Assembly (NCBI GenBank): GCA_946481625.1
Contig: CAMLOZ010000153.1
Coordinates: 1 to 7,578, forward strand
DNA length: 7,578 nt
From: an uncultured Haloferula sp.
Lineage (GTDB): Bacteria; Verrucomicrobiota; Verrucomicrobiae; Verrucomicrobiales; Akkermansiaceae
Reading direction: 5' to 3'
Part shown: piece after piece, positions 1 through 6,881 of the stretch
Layout: each line of letters opens with the position of its first letter
Position numbering within the stretch: position 1 is the first letter of the stretch
Program-made: the position numbers and the translations under genes
Notes under the pieces: generated by a model
What the model was told of the DNA's origin: nothing
What the model saw: the letters and a program-made list of their open reading frames with translations, nothing else
The model's database searches: none

Positions 1-2825
1 ATGGCAGTCACTATCCCACCGGCTCGACCGAGAAACTGAAGCCGTATGCGCCGCAGGCACCCGCCTCGACTCCCGGTCAACCGATGGGCGGCACGGGCCT
101 CAGCGGCCTGGTGCTTGCGGACGACACGGATAGCGCCTTCGCTGCCAACTGGCCGGAGGCGCGGGTCTTCTACATCGCGAACCCGATCACCAACCGCATC
201 CAGATCGTCACGCTCTCGAAGGATGACAAGGGACGGCCAGCCTACAGGAAGCAGGATGATTTCTTGGTTTCCTCCGACGAATGGTTCCGCCCCGTTTCCA
301 TCCAGTTCGGGCCGGACGGCTGCCTCTACATCGCGGATTGGTACAACAAGATCATCTCGCACAACGAGGTGCCGCGGAATCATCCCGAGCGGGACAAGAC
401 CCGCGGCCGGATTTGGCGTATGAAGCCGAAAGGCTTCCGGCCCGTGGCCTCCCCGGACCTCACTCAACTCGCGACTCCGGAACTACTGGATCACCTCGGT
501 GCCCCCAACAGCCGCGTCGCCCGCATGGCATGGGAGGAGATCGGCGACCGCGCGGACCCGAACATGGTCCCGCTGCTCGGCAAGATCGCCTCGGATGAAT
601 CGCAACCGCTTCCGAAACGCCTGGGTGCCCTTTGGGCCGTGCGCGAGATGCGGGCGCTCAATCGCGACCTGCTCCTCCGCCTGGCCGCGGACAAGAATCC
701 GGACCTCCGGCGCGAAGCCGTGGAAGCGGCGGCCGATGCCCGCCTGTTAGGGGGGAACCTCTTCCTCCGGATGGTGTTTCACGCGACCGAGGCGGGACCC
801 GACTTCGGCGTCTCCTGCGCCTTGGCCAATGCGCTTCTCTATCATCAGGAGCCGACCACCGCCATGATGTCTGCCATTGCCGCACTCGCTCCGCCGCCTG
901 CCGAGGGCGACACCCGCGAAGCCTACGAGGCGAACTTCCTGCGCTATCTCGTCCGCCGTGCCCTGGAAGCCCATCCACTAGCCACTTGGACCGCCTTTGC
1001 GAATCCGAGCATGGAATCGGAGGAAGCGAAGCGGATCTGCGCCCTTGCCTCGCCTCCGCCGGATGGAGCCCTTGCGCTCGTGAAACTCTTGCCGGGCCTC
1101 ACGAGGCCGCTTGATGCGGACGAGATCGCCTTGCTCGGTTCCCAGCTTTCGCAGCCCGCCGTGGCGAAGACCTTCGGCAAGCAATTGGATCGGTCCGGGA
1201 GTCGTGAGGCCTTGCTCCGTTCGCTCCTGCGCCTCGATCCCGTCGTCGCCTCGAACGAGGCGCTGCGCGATGCCGTGGCCTCCGCGGCGGAGAAGATGAT
1301 GAAGGAGTCGCCGGACAAGCTGTCCCTCGCTACGGAGTTGGCGCGCCGCTTCCGTCTGACCAGGCTGGCCCCCGCTTTCCGCACGCTCGCGCTCAAAGAG
1401 ACCCGCCCGCCCGAACTGGCGGGTCTGCTCCGGACCCTGAATGAAATGCAATCCGCCGATGCAGGAATGTGCCGGTCCTTGCTCGATCATGCGGATCCCG
1501 GCGTGGTTCGCGAAGCCCTGATCGGATACGCCACGACGGGCGGCCCGGAGGCGGTGGAGGAGATCGCGAAGCGGTGGACCTCGCTCTCCGGTGTCATGCG
1601 TCAATTTGCCGTTGGCGGAGTGGTCTCTAACAAGGATTCGGCTGCCGCCTTCGCGCGGTCCGTGTCGCAAGGCGGGTTTCACGGCTTTGATCTTTCGGCG
1701 ATGGAGAAACTCGCCGCGGTGCTAGGCAGGGATCATGCCGATTTCCAGGAGGTCCTGCAAAGCGTGGATGGTCTGGCCATGCCTTCGCTCCGCTTCCCGG
1801 GGAAGCAGCATGCCGTGGTGGAATCCGGGCTGAGCTTGGCCGGACCGTTCACCGTCGAGTCATGGGTGAAATTCGACCCGGGAATCGACAACCGCGATGG
1901 CCTCCTCGGCACGCGGGGAGGTGGTGCCGACATCAATTTCTACGACGCCCGCTTGCGCCTGTACAGCGGCAGTGCCGACATCGTGATCGCCGACCGGCCG
2001 CTGGAGGCGGGAAAGTGGACGCATTGTGCCGTGACCCGGGACCAAAGCGGCAAGGTCGCGCTCTACCTCGATGGCGAAGTCGCGGGACTCTCGTCCGGGA
2101 ACTTCACCGCGCCGATGCGTTCCCTCGATATCGGCCGCGCGAATCAGCCGGGCGGGACGGCGGGCAACTTCCTTGAATACCGCATCTGGAATATCGCCCG
2201 CGGCCAATCTGAGATCCTCGCGAACTATCGGACGCGCTTCCCCGCCGGTGCCGCGGTGCCGGGGCTTGTCATGCAGGTGAACGGCGAAGCTCCCGGCCCC
2301 AGGCCCGTCGGCGGCGCGTTTGTCGACTGGACTTCCGATTTCCCCGAACTGCTCACACCGGATGCCGCCAAGGCCCTCGCCGCGAAGTTCGAGCGGATCC
2401 GTGCCCTCGCCGCGAAACCCGGCGACCCCGAAGCCGGCAAGCAACTCTTCCAAGCCACCTGCATGATCTGTCATCAGGCACGGGGGCAGGGGACCGCCAT
2501 CGGCCCCGATCTCAGCGGTGCCGGTGCCATGGGCACGGAGAGCCTGCTGCGGAATATCCTCACGCCGAACGCCCAGCTTGAGAGCGGCTACTACCGGCAC
2601 GATGTAACTTTGAACGACGGCAGTCTTCTCAGCGGGTTCCTCGCTTCCGGGAGCAAGGACATGCTCGTCCTTCGCCAGATCGGGGCGAACGAACGCGCGA
2701 TCCCGAAGAACCAGGTGAAGGATCACATCGTGTCGAAGCGCTCCCTCATGCCGGAAGGCCTTCTCGACGGGCTTTCGGACCAACAGGTTTCCGACCTGTT
2801 CTCATATCTTGGCACGTTGAAGTAG
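1..2825 (+). CDS. PVC-type c-type cytochrome / membrane-bound dehydrogenase-like protein with LamG domain (5' partial)
   Basis: The reading frame begins at base 3 and is open to the window edge, so the true start lies upstream; about 940 residues are visible (numbered here from base 3). Residues 1-140 are the end of a beta-propeller dehydrogenase-like domain of the Pirellula/Verrucomicrobium type, with the hallmark run from W94 through GPDG, YIADWYNKIISHNEVP and a final RIWRM. About 147-580 is alanine/leucine-rich helical sequence in HEAT-like repeats. About 595-755 is a LamG/concanavalin-like beta-sandwich (FTVESWVKF, GKWTHCAVTRD, LYLDGE, LDIGRAN, YRIWNIAR). The C-terminal ~135 residues are the family's heme domain: covalent heme motif CMICH at 820-824, and M916 in SLMPEGL as the likely distal heme ligand. 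Members are taken to be exported redox proteins, often linked to sugar degradation; the substrate here is unknown. The visible N-terminal part (GSHYPTGSTEKL) matches the family, so this is not an internal start at base 84. No frameshift is seen. Confidence 0.93.
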   Translation, partial: GSHYPTGSTEKLKPYAPQAPASTPGQPMGGTGLSGLVLADDTDSAFAANWPEARVFYIANPITNRIQIVTLSKDDKGRPAYRKQDDFLVSSDEWFRPVSIQFGPDGCLYIADWYNKIISHNEVPRNHPERDKTRGRIWRMKPKGFRPVASPDLTQLATPELLDHLGAPNSRVARMAWEEIGDRADPNMVPLLGKIASDESQPLPKRLGALWAVREMRALNRDLLLRLAADKNPDLRREAVEAAADARLLGGNLFLRMVFHATEAGPDFGVSCALANALLYHQEPTTAMMSAIAALAPPPAEGDTREAYEANFLRYLVRRALEAHPLATWTAFANPSMESEEAKRICALASPPPDGALALVKLLPGLTRPLDADEIALLGSQLSQPAVAKTFGKQLDRSGSREALLRSLLRLDPVVASNEALRDAVASAAEKMMKESPDKLSLATELARRFRLTRLAPAFRTLALKETRPPELAGLLRTLNEMQSADAGMCRSLLDHADPGVVREALIGYATTGGPEAVEEIAKRWTSLSGVMRQFAVGGVVSNKDSAAAFARSVSQGGFHGFDLSAMEKLAAVLGRDHADFQEVLQSVDGLAMPSLRFPGKQHAVVESGLSLAGPFTVESWVKFDPGIDNRDGLLGTRGGGADINFYDARLRLYSGSADIVIADRPLEAGKWTHCAVTRDQSGKVALYLDGEVAGLSSGNFTAPMRSLDIGRANQPGGTAGNFLEYRIWNIARGQSEILANYRTRFPAGAAVPGLVMQVNGEAPGPRPVGGAFVDWTSDFPELLTPDAAKALAAKFERIRALAAKPGDPEAGKQLFQATCMICHQARGQGTAIGPDLSGAGAMGTESLLRNILTPNAQLESGYYRHDVTLNDGSLLSGFLASGSKDMLVLRQIGANERAIPKNQVKDHIVSKRSLMPEGLLDGLSDQQVSDLFSYLGTLK

Positions 2826-2842
2826 CAGTTCGCCGGCAGCAC

Positions 2843-2861
2843 CCGCGGGCCGTCCCCGCGG
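2843..2861. terminator. GC-rich hairpin between convergent genes, possible terminator
   Basis: CCGCGGG (2843-2849) pairs perfectly with CCCGCGG (2855-2861) across a 5-base loop. It lies 17 bases after the stop of the cytochrome gene and 10 bases after the stop of the convergent SulP gene, the place expected for a shared terminator. Neither strand has a T-run after the stem, so a classical intrinsic terminator is not shown; it could slow polymerase or be a chance GC palindrome. Confidence 0.35.
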
Positions 2862-2871
2862 CGGAGAGTTC

Positions 2872-4743
2872 TCACTTCTTCGCCGGATCGTAGAAGATCC
2901 GGATATCCGCCTTCTCCCCGCCGAGCAATTGTTGCGCACGCTTCAAGGCATCGCGCGTCGAGAGGTTCGGATTACTGGGGCGGTTCAGGAAGACATTGCT
3001 CTCGCCGCCCTTGCGGTTCGCGCCTTCTTGCACCGTGGTCAGCACACCGGAGTTTTTCAGCACCCGGTACACGTCCCGCGTCGCCCCCGAGATCAGCACG
3101 TGGCGGTCATTCGCGCGCATGAATTTGACGAGGTCTTCGAGCGCCAGCACCGAGGTCGCATCGAGATGCCGCGCATTCTTGAGCCGCAGGATCATGATCT
3201 TGAGCGAAGGGTCCGCCGCGGTTCTCTGGATCTGCGTGCGGAAAAGTTCCGCCGCGCCGAAGAAGAGGTCGCCCTCCACGTGCACGATCGAGATCGCGGG
3301 ATTCGGCCGCTGCCGCTTCTCGCCCATCTGCCTCAGTTCGCCCGCATCGTTGAACTCGTACTCCACCAGGTGCGGCCGGCTCGCCTTCCGCAGGAAGAGG
3401 GTGATCGATACCGCCACGCCGATGAAGATCGCCACGTGCAGGGGCGCGATCAGCGTGGAAATGAAGGTGGTTACCAGCACCGCGGCGTCGTCCGGCGTGG
3501 ACCGCGCGCAGATCCGGATGTTGTGGCGGTTGATCAGCGCCAGCGCGATCCCGATCACCAGCGCCGCAAGTGCCGCCTTTGGCACGTAGTCGATCACCGA
3601 GATTCCGAAGCGCGGTAGCCACGCGATCAGCAACGCCGCCGACAGCACGAGGATGCCCGAATAGATCGATGACATCCGCGTTCTCGCGCCCGAGCCGAAG
3701 TTGAGCGTCGAGCGCAACAGCGAGCCCGAAGCCGGCATGCCCCCCGCGATTGCCGAGGCGACGTTCGCCACGCCGACCGCGAACATGTCCTGGTTCACGT
3801 CCGCCCGGTCGCCCGAGCGGGATGCGATGGTCTTCGCCATCAGGGTGTTCTCCAGGCAAGCGAGAAAGGCGATGGCCAGCGCCACTCCCAGCAGCGTCGA
3901 GATATCTTCGAAGATCCCGCTGCGGGTGAGCTGTGGAAAGGCGGGGATCAGATCCTCCGGCGTGAAGGTCTGGAAGCGCGCGACATTCGCGAAGGGCGCG
4001 ACGCCCTGTTGGATCAGGGTGCCGAATACCGCGGATACCACGATCAGGATGATGGCCAGATTCGGCCAGCGCGGCTTCAGCCGTTTCATCAGCATGAAGG
4101 CGGCGAAGGTTGTGGCACCGATGATCACCGGTCCCCAGTCGGCATTCGGCAGGGAGCGTACCAAGGCTTCCACCAGACCCACGAAAGTCCTCGGCCGTTG
4201 TTCGTCCACCTCGAATGCGATACCTAACAGGTGCTTGAACTGGTTCGTCATGATCAGCACCGCCGCGCCGGAAACGTAACCGACCAGCACCGATCGCGAG
4301 ATATACTGCAGCAGATCCGCCACCCGCAGCACCGCCCCGAGGACACAGAAAATCCCCACCATCAGCACCAGGAGGGGCACCAGTTGGGTCTCGCGCACCG
4401 CTAGCATCGGCTCGACCGCGAAGAAGCCGAAGAGCATGAAGGCGGTCGCGTTGGTGGGGCCAAGGATCGTATGGCGCGATCCCGCGAAGAGCGGCGCGAT
4501 GATCGAAGCCGCCGCGGAGCAGGCGATCCCGAAGACGATCGGCAGTTCCGCGATTGCCGCATAGGCGATGCCCTGCGGGATATCCAGCAGCGAGACATTG
4601 AGCGCCGCCTTCCCGTCCGCGCGGAACTTCCCTTTATCGTATTTCCGCAGCGTGTGGAGAATCGGCAGCGGATCGAGCCGCCCTCCCCGGAAGAACTCCA
4701 CGAGGCGTCGGAGTATCCGGCGGGGGTGGAAATGCTGGCTCAT
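2872..4743 (-). CDS. SulP/SLC26-family anion transporter with C-terminal STAS domain
   Basis: A 623-residue inner-membrane protein of normal SulP length. Residues ~45-455 are strongly hydrophobic and consistent with the 7+7 helix SulP fold. Family marks are LLDIPQGIAYAAIAELP (52-68), LGPTNATAF (94-102), and the core signature near 326-354 with GGMPASGS, RS, LN and GART. A cytoplasmic STAS domain covers about 480-575, with HLDATSVLALEDL at 526-538. The position matching the phosphorylated serine of SpoIIAA-type STAS proteins is an alanine (A529), so that mode of control is unlikely. The family moves sulfate, bicarbonate or dicarboxylates, mostly by proton or sodium symport; no substrate can be assigned here, since no sulfur-assimilation or carbonic anhydrase gene is adjacent. 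The ATG at 4743 is preceded by GAAGGG with a 7-base gap, a plausible ribosome site. The gene starts 16 bases after the permease gene and is probably co-transcribed with it. Confidence 0.93.
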   Translation of the reverse strand: MSQHFHPRRILRRLVEFFRGGRLDPLPILHTLRKYDKGKFRADGKAALNVSLLDIPQGIAYAAIAELPIVFGIACSAAASIIAPLFAGSRHTILGPTNATAFMLFGFFAVEPMLAVRETQLVPLLVLMVGIFCVLGAVLRVADLLQYISRSVLVGYVSGAAVLIMTNQFKHLLGIAFEVDEQRPRTFVGLVEALVRSLPNADWGPVIIGATTFAAFMLMKRLKPRWPNLAIILIVVSAVFGTLIQQGVAPFANVARFQTFTPEDLIPAFPQLTRSGIFEDISTLLGVALAIAFLACLENTLMAKTIASRSGDRADVNQDMFAVGVANVASAIAGGMPASGSLLRSTLNFGSGARTRMSSIYSGILVLSAALLIAWLPRFGISVIDYVPKAALAALVIGIALALINRHNIRICARSTPDDAAVLVTTFISTLIAPLHVAIFIGVAVSITLFLRKASRPHLVEYEFNDAGELRQMGEKRQRPNPAISIVHVEGDLFFGAAELFRTQIQRTAADPSLKIMILRLKNARHLDATSVLALEDLVKFMRANDRHVLISGATRDVYRVLKNSGVLTTVQEGANRKGGESNVFLNRPSNPNLSTRDALKRAQQLLGGEKADIRIFYDPAKK

Positions 4744-4759
4744 GGGATCGCCCTTCGCT

Positions 4760-5872
4760 TCAGCGGAACCGGGCGCGCCTCAGCAGGTAGAGGCCTAGCA
4801 GAATACACACGATGTTCGGTCCCCACAAGCCCGCGAGCACCGCCGCCTTCGTGGTGCCGCCGCCCATGCCGCAAATGAAGTAGGCCGCGCCGATCAAAAG
4901 GCTGAGTATTAGTCCGGTCGATGTGTCTTTCCGGCGCGCCTTGATCCCCAGCGGAATCCCGATGAAAGCGAAGGCGAGGCAGGCGAACGACGAAGAATAC
5001 CGGCGCTGCATCTCCGCCCAGTAGCGACCGATCCGGTAGCGCGAGGCCAAGCCGGGGTTCTTGTTGAGATACTCGCCGATTTCGGCGTTGTTCATTGCGG
5101 AAGGCTTCTCCTTGCGTGCCCGAAGCTCGAAGGGCACCACTGCCGGCACCGCTTCGCTGGAGACCGCGATCTCGGGCTTTCCGTCCTCCTTGGTGGACTC
5201 GATGTAGGCGTCGAAAAGGTGGAAGCGGAACTCTTTCTTCACCTCGTCCACCACCGCCTGAGCCCGCATCGCATGCACGTAGCGCGCCGGGCTCGGCTTT
5301 TCCGCTTTGGGATCGGGGATTACGAAGAGATGCAGGCCCTTCAGGTTCGTCCCGTCGGACTCGTCCAGATAGACCCGTGCGTTCTTCGCGCTCTCCTCGA
5401 GCCGCTCCAGCCCGTCCTCCTCGGCCGCCGCCCTCAGCATGCTGCGCGGGTCCATGAAGAAAGCTTTGATCAGGATCTCGTCCGCGAACTTGTTGGACTT
5501 CGGCGCCACCTCGACGTTCAGCCACAGGCACAGCGCCGAAAGTGCCGCCCCGATCGCGAAGACCGGCGCGGAAAGACGGGCCAGGCTGATCCCCGCCACC
5601 CGGAATCCGGTGAGCTCGTGGTCGGACGACATCCGGCCGAAGACCAGCAGCACCGCGGAAAGGAAAGCCCAGGGAATCGTGTAGATCAGGGAAAAGGGGA
5701 TCACGCTGACCAGGAAATCCCAGATGATCGAAAGCGGCGCGCCGAATTCCACCAGTAGCGGGCGGATCTTCTGGAAGACGCTCCCCATGATCAGGATCGT
5801 ACTCAGCAGAAGGATGGCAAACACCGTTCCGGTGATGACCTGACGGCCGATGTAGCGGTCGGAAAGACGCAT
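4760..5872 (-). CDS. LptF/LptG-family (YjgP/YjgQ) lipopolysaccharide export permease
   Basis: A 370-residue protein of the usual family length. Three N-terminal membrane spans (about 13-30, 48-78, 97-120) and three C-terminal ones (about 294-310, 320-336, 342-364) flank a periplasmic region of ~170 residues, the LptF/LptG layout. The loop SSDHELTGFRVAGIS (82-96) matches the family's E-x-x-x-x-R-x-x-G-I-S segment that contacts the LptB ATPase, and FIGIPLGIKARR opens the C-terminal bundle. LptF and LptG form the permease pair that, with LptB, extracts lipopolysaccharide from the inner membrane; which of the two this is cannot be told, and no partner gene is visible. I prefer ATG at 5872 because the protein then begins MRLSDRYIGRQ, like family members; no clear ribosome site precedes it. 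A GTG at 5926 would add 18 polar residues. A perfect AGGAGG at 5950-5945 on this strand lies 18 bases before that GTG, too far for normal use. First gene of a probable operon with the SulP gene. Confidence 0.93.
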   Translation of the reverse strand: MRLSDRYIGRQVITGTVFAILLLSTILIMGSVFQKIRPLLVEFGAPLSIIWDFLVSVIPFSLIYTIPWAFLSAVLLVFGRMSSDHELTGFRVAGISLARLSAPVFAIGAALSALCLWLNVEVAPKSNKFADEILIKAFFMDPRSMLRAAAEEDGLERLEESAKNARVYLDESDGTNLKGLHLFVIPDPKAEKPSPARYVHAMRAQAVVDEVKKEFRFHLFDAYIESTKEDGKPEIAVSSEAVPAVVPFELRARKEKPSAMNNAEIGEYLNKNPGLASRYRIGRYWAEMQRRYSSSFACLAFAFIGIPLGIKARRKDTSTGLILSLLIGAAYFICGMGGGTTKAAVLAGLWGPNIVCILLGLYLLRRARFR

Positions 5873-6106
5873 GTAGTGCTCGGAGCTTGTCCCCGCCCGC
5901 GCAGGCTGTCCAGAGGGGAGTCGCACTTCTCCGCCCGGCCGGCCCCTCCTAACGGTTAGCGAATGTGGTCAAAAATCCTTGCCGCGACGGACGAGGCTGC
6001 TTTCCTGCCGGTCGAATTTGTCGGGGAAACCCGCCCGATTCGATTACCTCCTCGCCGGTACGGAGCCTGCTCCTGCCATTTTCCCAGCCAGCCCGAACTC
6101 TCACAC
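5873..6106. promoter_or_regulatory. Divergent intergenic region with 11-base palindrome
   Basis: This gap separates the leftward permease operon from the rightward DUF882 gene and should hold both promoters. The clearest element is CTAACGGTTAG at 5949-5959, a perfect palindrome around a central G, a possible operator. A leftward TTGACC at 5972-5967 resembles a -35 box, but no good -10 box lies at the right spacing. I could not assign a convincing promoter in either direction. The frame of the DUF882 gene stays open leftward to an ATG at 5963, but the extra 48 residues do not look like protein of that family. Confidence 0.4.
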
Positions 6107-6790
6107 ATGTCCCAATCCACCGACTCCGGGGAATCCCGGTCGCCCTTGGCTTCGTCCCGTCGTGGTGTCCTCGGCACCCTCGGCCTTGGTGCTTTCGCCT
6201 TTCTTGGCTCGAATACGCCCGCTTCCGCGCTTTTCTCTCAGAAATCCGCCGGTCCGAAGGTCACGGTGAATTCGTCTTCTTCCAACCGCGGCACCTCCGC
6301 CGTCCGGGCCGCCGCGCTCGATCTCTCGGCCCTGCCGCCGGAATGGATCACCCTTCAGGGCGGCGAACTCAAGGTTTACGCCGCTTACCTCACCTCCATC
6401 AAGCTGCAGCGCCTCACGCCGCAGCAGGTGATCGAGGCCCACGCCAAGCGCCACGGCCGTCTTTGGAACAAGATTCCGCCCCGCAGTCTCTGGCGTCAGA
6501 TGGTGCCGACCCTCCGCGTCGTGGACCGTGTCGCCATGGAGCTCGGCCAGCCGGTCGGCGAGATCGTCTCGGCCTATCGTTCTCCCGCCTATAACGCGAC
6601 CTGCCCGGGTGCCCGCAGCGGCTCCTGGCACCAGGCGAACGTCGCCGTTGACGTGAAGTTCTCCGCCTCCCCGTCCTCCGTGGCGGGTGCCGCCCGTTCG
6701 CTCCGCTCCCGCGGCCTCTTCCGCGGCGGTGTCGGACGCTACGGGACCTTCACCCATATCGATACGCGCGGGCAAAATGTCGATTGGTGA
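6107..6790 (+). CDS. Tat-exported DUF882/YcbK-like peptidase M15-type protein
   Basis: A 227-residue protein. The N-terminus has a twin-arginine signal: S17-R18-R19-G-V-L, a hydrophobic stretch about 20-35, and a probable cleavage site after A-S-A at 39-41, so it is likely exported folded to the periplasm. Residues ~150-227 match the DUF882/peptidase M15 metal-binding fold: SAYRSPAYN (155-163), then SWHQANVAVDV with H175 and D182, then GGVGRYGTFTHIDTRG with H217 and D219. H175, D182 and H217 are the expected zinc ligands. Relatives such as YcbK (MepK) act as peptidoglycan endopeptidases; a cell-wall role is inferred and the exact bond cut is unknown. In the usual S-x-H-x-x-G-x-A-x-D motif the glycine is N178 here. 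The start at 6107 is chosen because it gives a normal Tat n-region of 16 residues; no Shine-Dalgarno is visible, and an in-frame ATG at 5963 is the alternative. It stands alone, divergent from the permease operon. Confidence 0.88.
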   Translation: MSQSTDSGESRSPLASSRRGVLGTLGLGAFAFLGSNTPASALFSQKSAGPKVTVNSSSSNRGTSAVRAAALDLSALPPEWITLQGGELKVYAAYLTSIKLQRLTPQQVIEAHAKRHGRLWNKIPPRSLWRQMVPTLRVVDRVAMELGQPVGEIVSAYRSPAYNATCPGARSGSWHQANVAVDVKFSASPSSVAGAARSLRSRGLFRGGVGRYGTFTHIDTRGQNVDW

Positions 6791-6827
6791 GCCGCCCGTG
6801 CCCTGCGGGGAGATAGCATACTACGCG

Positions 6828-6851
6828 ATCAAGTAGTTCGATTAACTTGAT
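6828..6851. repeat. Inverted repeat upstream of the PEP-CTERM gene
   Basis: ATCAAGT (6828-6834) is perfectly repeated inverted as ACTTGAT (6845-6851) with a 10-base spacer, in an AT-richer patch of an otherwise GC-rich window. It ends inside the candidate -35 box of the next gene, where a dimeric repressor could bind. It is not followed by a T-run, so it is not an obvious terminator for the DUF882 gene. Operator function is an inference. Confidence 0.45.
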
Positions 6852-6874
6852 TATCTGTCTTGTGGGCCTATCCT
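6847..6874 (+). promoter_or_regulatory. Candidate sigma-70-type promoter of the PEP-CTERM gene
   Basis: TTGATT (6847-6852) and TATCCT (6869-6874) each match four of six consensus bases and are separated by 16 bases. Transcription would begin about 7 bases after the -10 box, essentially at the GTG start codon at 6882, implying a leaderless or nearly leaderless message. The absence of a Shine-Dalgarno before the GTG agrees with this. The match is moderate and could be chance. Confidence 0.3.
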
Positions 6875-6881
6875 CCGGCTC

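Noticed and set aside
84..86. ATG at 84 as the start of the cytochrome gene
   Set aside because: The same frame is open and family-like back to base 3, so this is an internal methionine of a gene cut by the window edge.
978..1682. 234-codon open frame on the - strand opposite the HEAT-like region
   Set aside because: Arg/Gly-rich low-complexity translation with no recognisable domain, explained as a shadow of the sense gene.
1860..2783. 307-codon open frame on the - strand inside the cytochrome gene
   Set aside because: It lies wholly opposite a frame with clear LamG and heme domains. Its translation has no family motif, and long antisense frames are expected in GC-rich DNA.
2929..3618. 229-codon open frame on the + strand opposite the SulP gene
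   Set aside because: His/Arg/Asp-rich translation typical of an antisense shadow; the STAS and transporter motifs are on the other strand.
6793..6822. GC-rich stretch after the DUF882 stop as a terminator
   Set aside because: Only short CCC/GGG pairings are possible and no T-run follows.
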